In this document: positions 35,584 to 44,620 of the stretch, in pieces | Position numbering within the stretch: position 1 is the stretch's first letter | Layout: each line of letters starts with the position of its first letter | DNA from: an uncultured Clostridia bacterium | Lineage (GTDB): Bacteria; Bacillota; Clostridia; Oscillospirales; Ruminococcaceae | DNA length: 64,000 nt | Direction: 5' to 3' | Assembly (NCBI GenBank): GCA_947631115.1 | Contig: CANRKB010000002.1 | Location: 62,001 to 126,000 of the forward strand | Notes under the pieces: model-generated | What the model was told of the DNA's origin: nothing | What the model saw: the letters and a program-made list of their open reading frames with translations, nothing else | Databases searched by the model: none | Position numbers and translations under genes: made by a program

Positions 35584-36234
35584 TTATTCACCCTTGGTCA
35601 AAAGCTTTACGGCGCGGCTCGTTCCTATTCTGTCGCAGCCCTCGTTCAAAAATAATTCGAGCTGTTCTTTTGAACTTATTCCGCCTGCCGCCTTTATTTT
35701 AACGCCTTTACCTATATATTTTCTGAAAAGTCGTATATCCTCTATATCGGCTCCCGCTTTTCCGAAGCCCGTTGATGTCTTTATATAATCCGCTCCCGCG
35801 CTTGTTACTATCCTGCACAATTCTATCTTTTCCTGCTCGGAAAGGTTGCAGGTTTCTATTATTACTTTAAGTATCTTGTCGCCGCAGGCGTCTTTAATCA
35901 GTTCGATTTCCTTTTCAACAAAAGTGTATCTTTTGTTTTTAACTTCGTTCTGATTTATGACCATATCAATTTCGTCCGCGCCGTTTTCAATCGCGTCCTT
36001 TGTTTCAAACCACTTTACATTTGCGGTCGAATAGCCTAGCGGAAATCCTATGACAGTGCATATATTAAGATCGGGAAAGTTATTCCGCGCACGTTTTACA
36101 AAACACGGAGGTATACAAACGGACGCAGTATGATATTTCATTGCCTCATGACAAAGCGCGGCTATCTGTACTGAAGCCGCAGCAGGGTCCAACAACGTAT
36201 GGTCAATATGAGGAAAGATCTCGGAATTTTCCAT
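35584..36234 (-). CDS. deoC: Deoxyribose-phosphate aldolase
   Basis: The 216-residue class I aldolase has DHTLLDP at the N-terminus, LKVIIETC with one catalytic Lys and the Schiff-base Lys in YIKTSTGFG, then IKAAGGI. It cleaves deoxyribose 5-phosphate. GAGGT lies 4 bases before the ATG, which is 3 bases after the U32 stop. Confidence 0.95.
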   Translation of the reverse strand: MENSEIFPHIDHTLLDPAAASVQIAALCHEAMKYHTASVCIPPCFVKRARNNFPDLNICTVIGFPLGYSTANVKWFETKDAIENGADEIDMVINQNEVKNKRYTFVEKEIELIKDACGDKILKVIIETCNLSEQEKIELCRIVTSAGADYIKTSTGFGKAGADIEDIRLFRKYIGKGVKIKAAGGISSKEQLELFLNEGCDRIGTSRAVKLLTKGE

Positions 36235-36237
36235 AAA

Positions 36238-37497
36238 CTACCTCTTTTCGACAATTTTTTTCCTAAGAAGAGAACGCTCGGGGACTTCAATGTCCGTTAT
36301 AATAGTTATCTGTTCCATTGCGTGATTTGCGACAGATGTTTCTTCTCCGCTGCTGTAATACATTTTTTGAGGAACAAACTTTATAGGTGCTTTTTTCGGA
36401 ACTACAAGCTCAAGTTCATCGCTTATCTCAAAATAATTTCTGACCGTAAGTTTCATCACGCCGTTGCTGCAACCGTCTACAGCTCCCACAAAATCATAAC
36501 CTCTTATATAACCGCTGTCCGCAAAATACTGACCGCCGTTTGTTATAACGTTTGCGTTCTGCGAATCGCTTCCGGAAGAAGGACTGTCGTAGAAAAATCC
36601 TGTACAATACGGTCTATGGCTGATTTTATTCATCTCGTCAAATACCCATTCGGGTATCTTTTCATTTTTTAGTCTACAGTCAAGCGCCGCTCGATATGCA
36701 TTTGTCGTAAGAGCGGTATAATATGCGGACTTTGCCCTGCCCTCTATTTTAAAACTGTCGATACCCGCTTCGAGCAAATCGTCAATATGCTCTATCATGC
36801 ACATATCACGGGCATTCAGTATATAACTCCCGCGCTCGTCCTCAAAGACTTTATAAAACTCTCCGGGTCGTTTTTGCTCCATAAGGTAATATTCCCATCT
36901 GCAAGGCTGGGCACATTCTCCGCGGTTTGCATTTCTACCCGTAAGGTATTCGGAAATAAGGCATCTTCCCGAAAAAGAAACGCACATCGCTCCGTGAACA
37001 AACGCTTCTATTTCCAAATCGTCGGGAATGTTTTTCCTTATCTTCTTTATTTCTTCAAGGTCAACTTCACGCGCGAGTACAACGCGTTTTACTCCCATTT
37101 TATAAAGTTCGAGAGCCGTCCTGTAATTTACTATACCCGTTTGTGTGGAAGCGTGAATTTCAAGATCAGGCTGTAATTCGCGGATAAGGGAAATAATGCC
37201 TATATCCGCGGCAATTACAGCGTCGACTCCCGCGTTTACCGCAGCAGAAATAAATTCGGGAAAGCGTTCTATCTCATCGTTGCTCGGAACAATGTTACAG
37301 GCAATGTAGACTTTTACGCCTTTTTTATGCGCTGCCTGCACGGCTGAATATAGTTCCTCTTCCGTAAAGTTTTTTGCTCCCGCTCTCATTCCGAAGCTTT
37401 TCCCGCCCAAATATACTGCGTCCGCTCCGTAATCAAGAGCGTATAAGAGGCTTTCAAAGTCTCCTGCGGGAGAAAGAAGTTCTGTCTTTCTAAACAA
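36238..37497 (-). CDS. U32 family protein, probable tRNA hydroxylation protein TrhP-like
   Basis: The 419-residue protein has ELLSPAGDFESL at the N-terminus and the U32 signature EAFVHGAMCVSFSGRCLIS. Four conserved cysteines that can bind an Fe-S cluster include C in GECAQPC. U32 proteins were first called collagenase-like peptidases. Members next to mltG (YrrN/YrrO in bacilli) are now linked to 5-hydroxyuridine formation at tRNA position 34 using prephenate. The order mltG-U32 is kept here, supporting that reading. The start codon is TTG with GAGGTGG upstream. Confidence 0.88.
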   Translation of the reverse strand: MFRKTELLSPAGDFESLLYALDYGADAVYLGGKSFGMRAGAKNFTEEELYSAVQAAHKKGVKVYIACNIVPSNDEIERFPEFISAAVNAGVDAVIAADIGIISLIRELQPDLEIHASTQTGIVNYRTALELYKMGVKRVVLAREVDLEEIKKIRKNIPDDLEIEAFVHGAMCVSFSGRCLISEYLTGRNANRGECAQPCRWEYYLMEQKRPGEFYKVFEDERGSYILNARDMCMIEHIDDLLEAGIDSFKIEGRAKSAYYTALTTNAYRAALDCRLKNEKIPEWVFDEMNKISHRPYCTGFFYDSPSSGSDSQNANVITNGGQYFADSGYIRGYDFVGAVDGCSNGVMKLTVRNYFEISDELELVVPKKAPIKFVPQKMYYSSGEETSVANHAMEQITIITDIEVPERSLLRKKIVEKR

Positions 37498-37508
37498 TAT
37501 CTGCCACC

Positions 37509-38930
37509 TCAGCTGCCGCTGTTTTCTTCTCTCAAAGCGGCGTCTTTGATATTCTGTTCATGTTCTTCATCGGTTTTCGCCCAGTAGAAAGTTCCGTCCT
37601 TACTTGCAAGGAAGTAATAATAATCTGTATTTGCGGGATTAAGCGCTGCTTCTATCGCGTCGAGTCCGGGGTTGCATATAGCTCCTGCGGGAAGACCCTC
37701 GCACTTATATGTGTCATAAGCGTCAGCTATAGCCTGCATTTTTTCCTTGTTTGACGAGGTAGTCGCGGGAGTTATAACTCTTTCGATATAAGTGTCGGTC
37801 GTATTAGACTGTAACTGAGGGTATATTTCGGGGTTATTAAGACGATTATGGAAAACAGACGAAACTCCCTCCATATTGCTTTTATTGGTACCTTCCCAGC
37901 AAATCAGAGAAGCAAGGCGTATAACTTCGTCAAGCGACATTCCAAGCTCTTCCATTCTCTGTTTCATGGATTTGGTTATCTTATTCTCAAAGTTATCGTA
38001 CATCTTATCGGCGGCCATTTCAGCATAATATGTCGTATCTACCTGTAAACCTTTTTTCAAGTCGTCTACAACATAGAAGAAATAGGTGTCGGGGAACAGA
38101 TACCCCTCAAGCATATTCAGACGGTTGGGGTTGTCCTCTATGCCTTCTTCAAAATCGTATTTATTCAGTTTCTGCTTGTAGCATTTTTCAAAATCAGACG
38201 CTTTGCAGACATAATTCTTTTCAAGAAGCTCGCCTACTTCCTTTGCCGTGAGTCCCTCGGGAATAGTGACCTTTACAGTTTCCGTATATTCCTTGGGTGA
38301 TTTAAGCGTGTTTATAAGGCTTCCGTAGGACATATTTGAATACAGCTTATAGCTTCCAGTCAAGAACGGCTTTTCTCCGTTGTCGGTATATTTAATATAT
38401 GTTTTCATCAAAAACGGCATATTTATGATTCCGTTGCTGTAAAGCTCGTCGACTATCTTATCGGCTGACATGCTGCTGTCGATAGTAACTTCCGCCACAC
38501 GAATAGTCTTTGACATTCCCGTAAAATCACGCAGACCGTTTATCGTGTATACAGCGAGTATAACTCCCGCAGCCAGTGAAATTACAGCGATAATAACTCC
38601 GAGAAAGACTTGTCCCATAGTTCTCGTGTGATCAACATTTGAATTGTGCTTGTGCTTTTTTCTGCGCTTTACAGTATTTTCTACAGGAACATTATGAACA
38701 GAGTTATCTTTTATGCTGCCCATAAGACGCGTTTTTCCCAACTCTTCATTGTTTTCATTTTCTAAGACGTCTTCCGATAATGATAACAGTTTTTTCTCAC
38801 CTGTAAAGTCGGAAATGCTGGCTATCTCTTGCGTTTCTTCAAGTCCCTCGTCAAACGAATCTTCGAGTTCATTCTCGGGTTCTTTTTCTTCTTTGTCATC
38901 AGAATCAAATATTAGTTTATTGTCGTCCAT
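37509..38930 (-). CDS. mltG: MltG-like endolytic murein transglycosylase
   Basis: The 473-residue protein has an acidic cytoplasmic N-terminus of about 105 residues and one membrane helix (about 107-130). The extracellular YceG domain has a LysM-like part (VTIPEGLTAKEVGELLEKN), LEGYLFPDTYFF, VSSVFHNRLNN and GLPAGAICNPGLDAIEAAL. MltG cuts nascent glycan strands and sets their length. The catalytic neighbourhood, usually VEKE, reads LICWEGTN, so one of the two acidic residues is replaced. GGAGG lies 6 bases before the ATG. Confidence 0.9.
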   Translation of the reverse strand: MDDNKLIFDSDDKEEKEPENELEDSFDEGLEETQEIASISDFTGEKKLLSLSEDVLENENNEELGKTRLMGSIKDNSVHNVPVENTVKRRKKHKHNSNVDHTRTMGQVFLGVIIAVISLAAGVILAVYTINGLRDFTGMSKTIRVAEVTIDSSMSADKIVDELYSNGIINMPFLMKTYIKYTDNGEKPFLTGSYKLYSNMSYGSLINTLKSPKEYTETVKVTIPEGLTAKEVGELLEKNYVCKASDFEKCYKQKLNKYDFEEGIEDNPNRLNMLEGYLFPDTYFFYVVDDLKKGLQVDTTYYAEMAADKMYDNFENKITKSMKQRMEELGMSLDEVIRLASLICWEGTNKSNMEGVSSVFHNRLNNPEIYPQLQSNTTDTYIERVITPATTSSNKEKMQAIADAYDTYKCEGLPAGAICNPGLDAIEAALNPANTDYYYFLASKDGTFYWAKTDEEHEQNIKDAALREENSGS

Positions 38931-38951
38931 TTACGACCTCCGTCCGGCAAA

Positions 38952-39482
38952 TCATTTATCAAAAATAGTGAAAGTTGTTTGTATATCGTGAGCTTCTTTT
39001 GGAACTTCACATTTAAAATCCTTGTAGCAAATAATAACGCTTGTTCCTTTAAAGCTCTTTAAAAACCTGTCATAATATCCTTTACCGTAGCCGAGCCTAT
39101 ATCCCTCTTTGTCCGCGCAAAGCGCAGGAACGATGCAAAGCGTCTTTTCACTCGCATATGCAGGTCTGTTTATCGGCGGCTCGTCGATATTATACCGTCC
39201 ATTTTTCAGCTCATTTATATTGTCGATGTAGTAAAACGACAACTCGTTTTCGCCGCTGACAGGCAATGCCACGGGAATATTATTCGACAAACAGTATCCT
39301 ATAATGCGTCTTGTGTCCACTTCTATTTCGGTCGATACATAGCAAAATACACTACTCGCGCAATTTACAAGCGGAACAAGCTGTCTGAAAATACTTTCAT
39401 CGGCGGCGGCTTTTTTCGCTGCGTCCATCGCTTTTCTCTTGGCAATAAGCTCTTTTCTGAGAGCTGACTTTATTTCTCGCAT
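38952..39482 (-). CDS. 5-formyltetrahydrofolate cyclo-ligase
   Basis: The 176-residue protein has a basic N-terminal helix (ALRKELIAKRKAM) and the ATP/folate motif RLGYGKGYYDRFL, diagnostic of the family. It converts 5-formyl-THF to 5,10-methenyl-THF with ATP. Its ATG lies inside the 3' end of the DJ-1 gene (13-base overlap). In clostridia this gene commonly sits near cell division and rhomboid genes; here it is between DJ-1 and mltG. Confidence 0.95.
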   Translation of the reverse strand: MREIKSALRKELIAKRKAMDAAKKAAADESIFRQLVPLVNCASSVFCYVSTEIEVDTRRIIGYCLSNNIPVALPVSGENELSFYYIDNINELKNGRYNIDEPPINRPAYASEKTLCIVPALCADKEGYRLGYGKGYYDRFLKSFKGTSVIICYKDFKCEVPKEAHDIQTTFTIFDK

Positions 39483-40015
39483 TGTATCGTAGTGCGTATC
39501 GTATCGCTCAGTTCTTTTCCTTTGAGCACTTTTACAAGTTCAAGTCCGAACTCAACCGAAACACCCGCACCCGCGGCAGTTGTGAAAAGTCCGTCGGTAA
39601 CGACGTTATGTTCCGATATTTGCGCGCCGTCAAGGTATTTTCTGTAATCGGGAAAAGCGGTAGCTTTATGATCCTTTAAAAGTCCTCGTTTTCCGTAGAT
39701 AGAGGGCGCCGCGCAAATCGCTCCCATAGGGATATGATTTTCGGCGCAATAGTCTATCGCAGACTGAACAACGCTTGAAGCCTCCAGATTTGAAGTTCCC
39801 AGAGAACCCCCGGGCAAAACTATCATTTCAAGCTTATCCGAAAGTTCAACATCTTTATCTTCAATATCCGCTTCCATAGGGATCTTATGAGAGCTTGTCA
39901 CTTCCCTGCCGCCGACGCCGACGGTTATAACATCAAGCTTCGCCCTGCGCAGCATATCTATCGGCGCAATTGCTTCTGTTTCTTCAAATCCGTTTGCCAG
40001 AAATACGTAAACCAT
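39470..40015 (-). CDS. DJ-1/PfpI family protein
   Basis: The 181-residue flavodoxin-like protein has FLANGFEETEAIAPIDMLRRA with the conserved Glu, and the nucleophile Cys in GAICAAPSI. LPGG and TAAGAGVSVEFGLELV mark the DJ-1 (YajL/ThiJ) branch. Such proteins act as glyoxalase III or protein deglycases, or protect thiols; the exact reaction here is open. AGGAG precedes the ATG. Confidence 0.9.
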   Translation of the reverse strand: MVYVFLANGFEETEAIAPIDMLRRAKLDVITVGVGGREVTSSHKIPMEADIEDKDVELSDKLEMIVLPGGSLGTSNLEASSVVQSAIDYCAENHIPMGAICAAPSIYGKRGLLKDHKATAFPDYRKYLDGAQISEHNVVTDGLFTTAAGAGVSVEFGLELVKVLKGKELSDTIRTTIQCEK

Positions 40016-40033
40016 TTTATTGTTCTCCTTTTG

Positions 40034-40699
40034 TCATATGATATTATAAAGCTGTCCGCATATTTTTTTGAAAATATCGTCTACAGAAAGCGGGCATCCG
40101 TCCTTTGCACATTCCACTATATCCCAGCCGCAGCGGTCTGCCGTGAACAAAGCGCTTTTGCGACACTGTTTCAGAAAGCTTACGTTTCTTTCGTGTATAT
40201 CCTTTTTGTTTTCATCACCGTTATAACGCTTTTTCAAAAGCTCCTGCGATACCTCGACGGGCATATCGAGAAAAATTACCTTGTCGGGTGCGGGAAGACC
40301 GAGCTTGTTGTATTCAAAATCAAAAAGCCATTCTAAAAACAGATCGTATTCTTCTTCGGGCATTTTTGCGAGCTGGTATATCGCATTTGAAGTCGTATAT
40401 CTACCCGTGATAACCGCTCCGCCGTTCAGATAAAACTCTTTCCAGTCTGTAACGTAACTTACATACCTGTCAATGGCGTAGATCGTAGAAGCCGAATAAG
40501 CTCCGTTTTTTCCTTCGCATTTTACTGTTCCGTCAAGATATTGCTGAACCAGCTTTCCGCTAAGCGTTTCATAGTTCGGAAAACTTACAGCGCGAAAATC
40601 TTTTCCGAGCTTTTTAAGATGCTCTGTAAGAAGTCCGAGCTGCGTTGATTTTCCGCAACCGTCCAGCCCCTCTATTACAACAAGTTTTCCATTCGACAT
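40034..40699 (-). CDS. tmk: Thymidylate kinase
   Basis: The 221-residue P-loop kinase has VIEGLDGCGKSTQ, FPNYE, YAIDRY, GRYTTSNAIYQ (the DRY-SS-AYQ region, with Gly for Asp) and a LID segment KKRYNGDENKKDIHE. It phosphorylates dTMP to dTDP. The start is ATG 40699; a frame six codons longer lacks a ribosome binding site. It heads the long minus-strand operon down to 32671. An extra insert between residues 60 and 90 distinguishes it slightly from E. coli Tmk. Confidence 0.9.
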   Translation of the reverse strand: MSNGKLVVIEGLDGCGKSTQLGLLTEHLKKLGKDFRAVSFPNYETLSGKLVQQYLDGTVKCEGKNGAYSASTIYAIDRYVSYVTDWKEFYLNGGAVITGRYTTSNAIYQLAKMPEEEYDLFLEWLFDFEYNKLGLPAPDKVIFLDMPVEVSQELLKKRYNGDENKKDIHERNVSFLKQCRKSALFTADRCGWDIVECAKDGCPLSVDDIFKKICGQLYNII

Positions 40700-40732
40700 A
40701 ATAAACCACTTCCACATATCAACATATAATAC

Positions 40733-40761
40733 ATTTTATCACAATTTCATAAATAAGTCAA
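40733..40761 (-). promoter_or_regulatory. Promoter of the tmk operon
   Basis: On the minus strand TTGACT (40761-40756), 17 bases and TAAAAT (40738-40733), 34 bases before tmk. It probably drives tmk through the C_GCAxxG_C_C gene, since no strong terminator intervenes. Confidence 0.65.
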
Positions 40762-40785
40762 TATATATGAACAATATTTCAGATT

Positions 40786-41499
40786 TTATTCAGAAAGCTC
40801 ACATTTGAACCCCGACTGAATAAAACCCAACTTATTATAAAACGACAAATTCTTGTCCTCGCAAAGCAAAAAGATCTTGCTTTTACAAAGCGCTTTGCAA
40901 ACGGACAAGATAAGCTCCGAAGCCTTTCCCTGTCCGCGCTTTTCGGGAATTGTCGCTATCTGCGACAACAGAGCCTCTCCGCAAAGATTATGCTGAACGG
41001 CAAGAACAGAGCTTTCATTTCCGTAAAGTTTTGAAATACCGTGCCTAATTCTATGCGACATATCAAGATACCAAGGCTCAAAATTTATTTCAAACGAAGT
41101 TTTAAGAATATCATACGCTTCTGTCAAAGAAAGTTCTGTATAATTACTGCACGCTTCGGGAATTTCTCCGCAGAACTTCATTAAATACAGCTTTTTGCTT
41201 TTAAGCGAAAGTTCATCTTTAAGAATTTCTCCGATGTCATCAGAACAGAATATTTTTGAAAATCCGCTGAATGTCAGAAATTTGCTCAATTCGTCTAATT
41301 TGTTATTATCCGCCGCGCCGTATTTGCATATGACAACATCATCGTAAAAGCGCGCTAAAATAAACTCGTCCGATTTATATAAGCTGCAAAATTCATAATT
41401 CGTTCCGTATGCCTTTAACAGCGCCCTTATTTTCTGAGCTTCCAACCCGCTTTCGGGGAGAATTATAAGTTCGTCATCGGAATTTACTCGTTTTATCAT
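40786..41499 (-). CDS. GNAT-fold acetyltransferase, two-domain
   Basis: The 237-residue protein has an N-terminal region of unclear fold. The C-terminal half is GNAT-like (about 120-237) with SQIATIPEKRGQGKASELILSVCKA (R-x-x-G-x-G/A pattern) and NLSFYNKLGFIQSGF. It is the last gene of the XRE-ImmA-M42-M42 operon and overlaps the preceding M42 gene by ATGA. The substrate is unknown. Confidence 0.8.
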   Translation of the reverse strand: MIKRVNSDDELIILPESGLEAQKIRALLKAYGTNYEFCSLYKSDEFILARFYDDVVICKYGAADNNKLDELSKFLTFSGFSKIFCSDDIGEILKDELSLKSKKLYLMKFCGEIPEACSNYTELSLTEAYDILKTSFEINFEPWYLDMSHRIRHGISKLYGNESSVLAVQHNLCGEALLSQIATIPEKRGQGKASELILSVCKALCKSKIFLLCEDKNLSFYNKLGFIQSGFKCELSE

Positions 41500-42500
41500 A
41501 TTTCAGCCGCCGCAGACAGCATTTTCTCAGAAAGACTTTTGACAGCGTCAAGATCGCTTAGTTTGATAACGCATGACGGCGAATGAAGATACCTGCAAGG
41601 AACGGATATTGCGCAGGTCCTTACTCCCGAACGGCTAACACTTATCGCGCGGCTGTCGTTTCCGCCCGCAATAACGGTTTTTGTCTGCACGGGGATATTG
41701 TTTTCATTTGCGGTATTCATTGCAAGAGAATACAAGTCTCTGTCATAGAGCGTGCCGTTGTCCATATAAGAAACTACCGCGCCTTTGCCAAGTTCGCAAA
41801 CTTTTTTTGCTCCCGAAACTCCCGCAATATCGCAGGCGGTCGTTGATTCAATTACAAACGCAATATCGGGTGCAACGCCAAATGCCGCGGCAGCAGCGCC
41901 GCGCGTTCCTATTTCCTCGCGGACGGTAAATACATACCATGCGTCATATTCGGGCGTTTTGTTTATCATGTCCATAAGGACAAGACAACCCGCTCTGTCG
42001 TCAATAGCTTTTCCTTTTAAATAACCCTCGCCGAATTCAAAATATTCCGCGTCAAAGTACGCATAGCTTCCGAGAGGCGCAATGCTTTCGGCTTCTTCGC
42101 GGGAACTTGCTCCGATGTCAAGATAAAGTTCGCTTATTTCCGGCATTTTTTTGCGCTCGTCTTTGGTCTGCTGATGGATAGCTTTTGTCGAACAAACGGC
42201 ATACTTTCCGTTTTCAAGTCTGAATCCTCTGCCGATGATAACAGACGGATCTATACCGCCCACTGCCCCGAAACGCAGAAATCCTTCTTCGTCAGCATAA
42301 GTTATCATAAGACCCACTTCGTCCATATGAGCGGCAAACATTATTTTGTTTTTGGAAGTTTTCCTGCCTTTTTTGAATACTATAAGATTTCCGACATTGT
42401 CGGTATAAACTTCATCTGCGCTTATATTATCCTTTATAAATTCGCGCACTCTGCTTTCATCGCCCGAAGCTCCGTTTATTTCACATAATTTTCTGAGCAT
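41496..42500 (-). CDS. M42 family aminopeptidase-like metallopeptidase (copy 2)
   Basis: The 334-residue protein has the two-metal site residues H in FAAHMDEVG, D in KAIDDRAG, catalytic E-E in VREEIGTRG, E in VIEST and H in RYLHSP. These are the M42 glutamyl aminopeptidase/endoglucanase-like residues, all intact. M42 enzymes form dodecameric cytosolic peptide-trimming shells. It follows another M42 gene by 4 bases; the pair may form a mixed or sequential peptidase. Confidence 0.93.
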   Translation of the reverse strand: MLRKLCEINGASGDESRVREFIKDNISADEVYTDNVGNLIVFKKGRKTSKNKIMFAAHMDEVGLMITYADEEGFLRFGAVGGIDPSVIIGRGFRLENGKYAVCSTKAIHQQTKDERKKMPEISELYLDIGASSREEAESIAPLGSYAYFDAEYFEFGEGYLKGKAIDDRAGCLVLMDMINKTPEYDAWYVFTVREEIGTRGAAAAAFGVAPDIAFVIESTTACDIAGVSGAKKVCELGKGAVVSYMDNGTLYDRDLYSLAMNTANENNIPVQTKTVIAGGNDSRAISVSRSGVRTCAISVPCRYLHSPSCVIKLSDLDAVKSLSEKMLSAAAEI

Positions 42501-42504
42501 ATCG

Positions 42505-43512
42505 TTATTCCTCCGAATACTTGCAGATAAGCGCAGCTGTAGAATCTATATCGCGCAGATCTATTGTTTCAACGGGCGTATGCATATATCTTATTGGTAT
42601 TGATAGCGTACAGCATCTTACGCCGCTTTTGCATATTCCTATAGCGTCCGCGTTTGTTCCCGTTGTACTTGGCATTATCTCGCGGGTAAAAGGTATTTTA
42701 AAGCTTTGCGAAAGATGGCACATTTTATTTGACATTTCTTTGTCAAGAGATGCTGAAAACCCTATCATAACGCCGCTTCCGAGCTTTGCGGTGTCATTTG
42801 GTAAGCTGTCGGGAGTGTTTCCGAATGAAACGTCGACAACTATCGCTTCATCGGGACTCAGCTTAAATCCGTTCATCTTTGCTCCGCTCTCCCCTGTTTC
42901 TTCACGACATGAAAAGCATACCGCAATATCATATTTCAGCTTTCTGCCATTCATTTTTTCAAGAGCAGAAAGTATAGCGCACACGCCGCTTCTGTCGTCA
43001 ATTGCGGGAGCGGATACTATCTTATCCGACAATTCGCGGAACTTTGAATTTACGGTTATCCTGTCGCCGAGCGAAATATATTCTTCAGCTGCTTTTCTGG
43101 ACATGCCGACGTCTATATAAATATCGCCCGATTCGGGAACAGATGTTTCTTTTTTTACATGAGGAGGGAGAGTTGAAACAACTCCGAGAACATCTTTTTT
43201 ACCGTGAATAGTGACCGACTGAGCAAGAAGAGTTTTAAGATCGGGAGAACCGCAGGCTCCCACGCCTATAAAACCGTTGTCGTCAATATAGGTCACAATA
43301 AGCCCGACTTGGTCTATGTGAGCGTCAAGCAGCAGCGTTTTCGCCTGAGGCTTTCCCGAAGGAATAAAACCCGTGACGCTCCCGAATTTATCTACGCTTA
43401 CGTTTTCGGCGTATTTGCGCAAATGCTCCGCGGCCTTTTCTGAAGCCGAAAATTCGTCGCCCGAAACTCCCGCGCAGTCAGTGAGGTCTTTTAAAACCGA
43501 TTTAATGTCCAT
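42505..43512 (-). CDS. M42 family aminopeptidase-like metallopeptidase (copy 1)
   Basis: The 335-residue protein has LLDAHIDQVGLI, PAIDDRSGV, SCREETGESG, VVDVSFG (Asp at the position of the usual Glu) and RYMHTP. The metal site is complete except for the usual Glu-to-Asp variation of this subfamily. It is 26-30 percent-like its neighbour by eye and is probably an old duplication. It sits 5 bases after the ImmA/IrrE gene in the same operon. Confidence 0.92.
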   Translation of the reverse strand: MDIKSVLKDLTDCAGVSGDEFSASEKAAEHLRKYAENVSVDKFGSVTGFIPSGKPQAKTLLLDAHIDQVGLIVTYIDDNGFIGVGACGSPDLKTLLAQSVTIHGKKDVLGVVSTLPPHVKKETSVPESGDIYIDVGMSRKAAEEYISLGDRITVNSKFRELSDKIVSAPAIDDRSGVCAILSALEKMNGRKLKYDIAVCFSCREETGESGAKMNGFKLSPDEAIVVDVSFGNTPDSLPNDTAKLGSGVMIGFSASLDKEMSNKMCHLSQSFKIPFTREIMPSTTGTNADAIGICKSGVRCCTLSIPIRYMHTPVETIDLRDIDSTAALICKYSEE

Positions 43513-43517
43513 TTTAT

Positions 43518-44012
43518 TTATCCCTTTAAAAAATCATTTTTAATTTCGGATATATTGAAATCATTGCCCTCGCTGTTAAGGGCAATGAGCTTATACGAAA
43601 TTATCTCGGGCGGATAACCGAGCCTTTTGGAAAGCGCTTCGAGAGAATTTTCGCTTTCAAGCTCCGACAGTATCTCGCCGTCGGAAATAAGCAAAGACGC
43701 CGCAAACAGGTTAGCTTCGCGCTCGGTCTTACTGTTTTCAAGAAATAAAGTAGTCTGACGTACTCCATCTTCCGAAAGTTCTCGGTGGAGCATATCGTGA
43801 CCAAGCTCGTGTGCGCAAACTACCTCTTTCATCTTGTTATCAAGGTCTTCGTTTATCACTATATATCTTGAGCCGTTTTCGGACAAATAAAACCCTTTCA
43901 GAGAACCGAGCTTTCTGAACCACACTTTTATACCGAGATCTTCCGCCGTTTCTATTACGTTTGCGCCGTATTCGCTTCTTATCCTGTTTGCAAGTTCAAT
44001 GATACGTTTCAT
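43518..44012 (-). CDS. ImmA/IrrE family metallo-endopeptidase
   Basis: The protein of about 164 residues has the zinc-peptidase motif HELGHDMLH and a downstream Glu in EREANLFAASLLI, the DUF955/ImmA signature. Such peptidases cleave or inactivate a partner repressor of the XRE type. The gene directly upstream is an XRE-like protein, matching the ImmR-ImmA or DdrO-IrrE arrangement. ATG 44012 has AGGT seven bases upstream; ATG 44018 is the alternative. Confidence 0.9.
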   Translation of the reverse strand: MKRIIELANRIRSEYGANVIETAEDLGIKVWFRKLGSLKGFYLSENGSRYIVINEDLDNKMKEVVCAHELGHDMLHRELSEDGVRQTTLFLENSKTEREANLFAASLLISDGEILSELESENSLEALSKRLGYPPEIISYKLIALNSEGNDFNISEIKNDFLKG

Positions 44013-44058
44013 TTGCATTACCTGTTTTCAAAAGCAGCGCGGTCACAAAGCAATAACG

Positions 44059-44451
44059 TCACGACTTTCCTTTGCGGCAGTCAGTATAAATTTCATTCAA
44101 ACACCGGATCATCAGATCCTTGTCCTCATCGGAAATGGAATTGCCCGCAAACAGACCCTTTGTTTCTTCAAAAAACTTTACAGCGCCCGTGCATCTTTTG
44201 CCGCTGTTCATAAGAGTTTTTAAGAGCTTGTCCTCCGCAGTAAGTTCGATGTCAATATTATCGTTTGAAAGAAATTCAGGCGTTACGCCGAGTTCGTCTG
44301 CCATTCTCTTCAATATTGCTTTTCTGGGTTTTCTTTTGTCTTTAAGGTAATAATAAAGCGCCCTGTAGGTTATACCAACCTTTTTCACAAAATCGGTTCT
44401 GCTTATTCGTTGTCTTGTAAGCAGATATTCAAGTTTTTCAGATATTTTCAT
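44059..44451 (-). CDS. XRE-family helix-turn-helix protein
   Basis: The 130-residue protein has an N-terminal HTH (EKLEYLLTRQRISRTDFVKKVGITYRALYYYL split over residues 5-36) and GVTPEFLSND, typical of Cro/C1-type repressors. A C-terminal acidic helical part of about 65 residues follows. It is expressed from a perfect consensus promoter, and the ImmA/IrrE peptidase lies 46 bases downstream. It probably represses this operon and is the peptidase target; that is inference from the pairing. Confidence 0.85.
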   Translation of the reverse strand: MKISEKLEYLLTRQRISRTDFVKKVGITYRALYYYLKDKRKPRKAILKRMADELGVTPEFLSNDNIDIELTAEDKLLKTLMNSGKRCTGAVKFFEETKGLFAGNSISDEDKDLMIRCLNEIYTDCRKGKS

Positions 44452-44476
44452 AAAGATCCCTCCGTTTCATAGTTAT

Positions 44477-44505
44477 ATTATACCAATTTAAAACATTTTT
44501 GTCAA
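44477..44505 (-). promoter_or_regulatory. Sigma-A promoter of the XRE-ImmA-M42 operon
   Basis: On the minus strand TTGACA (44505-44500), 17 bases and TATAAT (44482-44477), a perfect consensus 26 bases before the XRE gene. Confidence 0.85.
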
Positions 44506-44526
44506 GCGCTTAAATATTATTATAAA

Positions 44527-44613
44527 CGAATAATATTCAATTAAATTCAATATAAAATAGAATATCTTAAAAATTTTTGTTAATTTATTAAATTTTATTC
44601 GTAAAAATGAATA
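44527..44613 (+). promoter_or_regulatory. AT-rich dyads resembling ARG boxes upstream of argG
   Basis: CGAATAATATTCA (44527-44539) resembles an ARG box half-pair but with a 3-base instead of 4-base centre. A TATTC-N8-GAATA dyad lies at 44596-44613. They lie between the divergent XRE and argG promoters. ArgR control of an arg operon is expected from knowledge of the pathway; the sites themselves are weak. Confidence 0.3.
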
Positions 44614-44620
44614 TTTGTAC

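Noticed and set aside
43518-44451. XRE plus ImmA/IrrE as part of a prophage or conjugative element
   Set aside because: No integrase, structural or transfer genes next to them; neighbours are M42 peptidases and arg genes.
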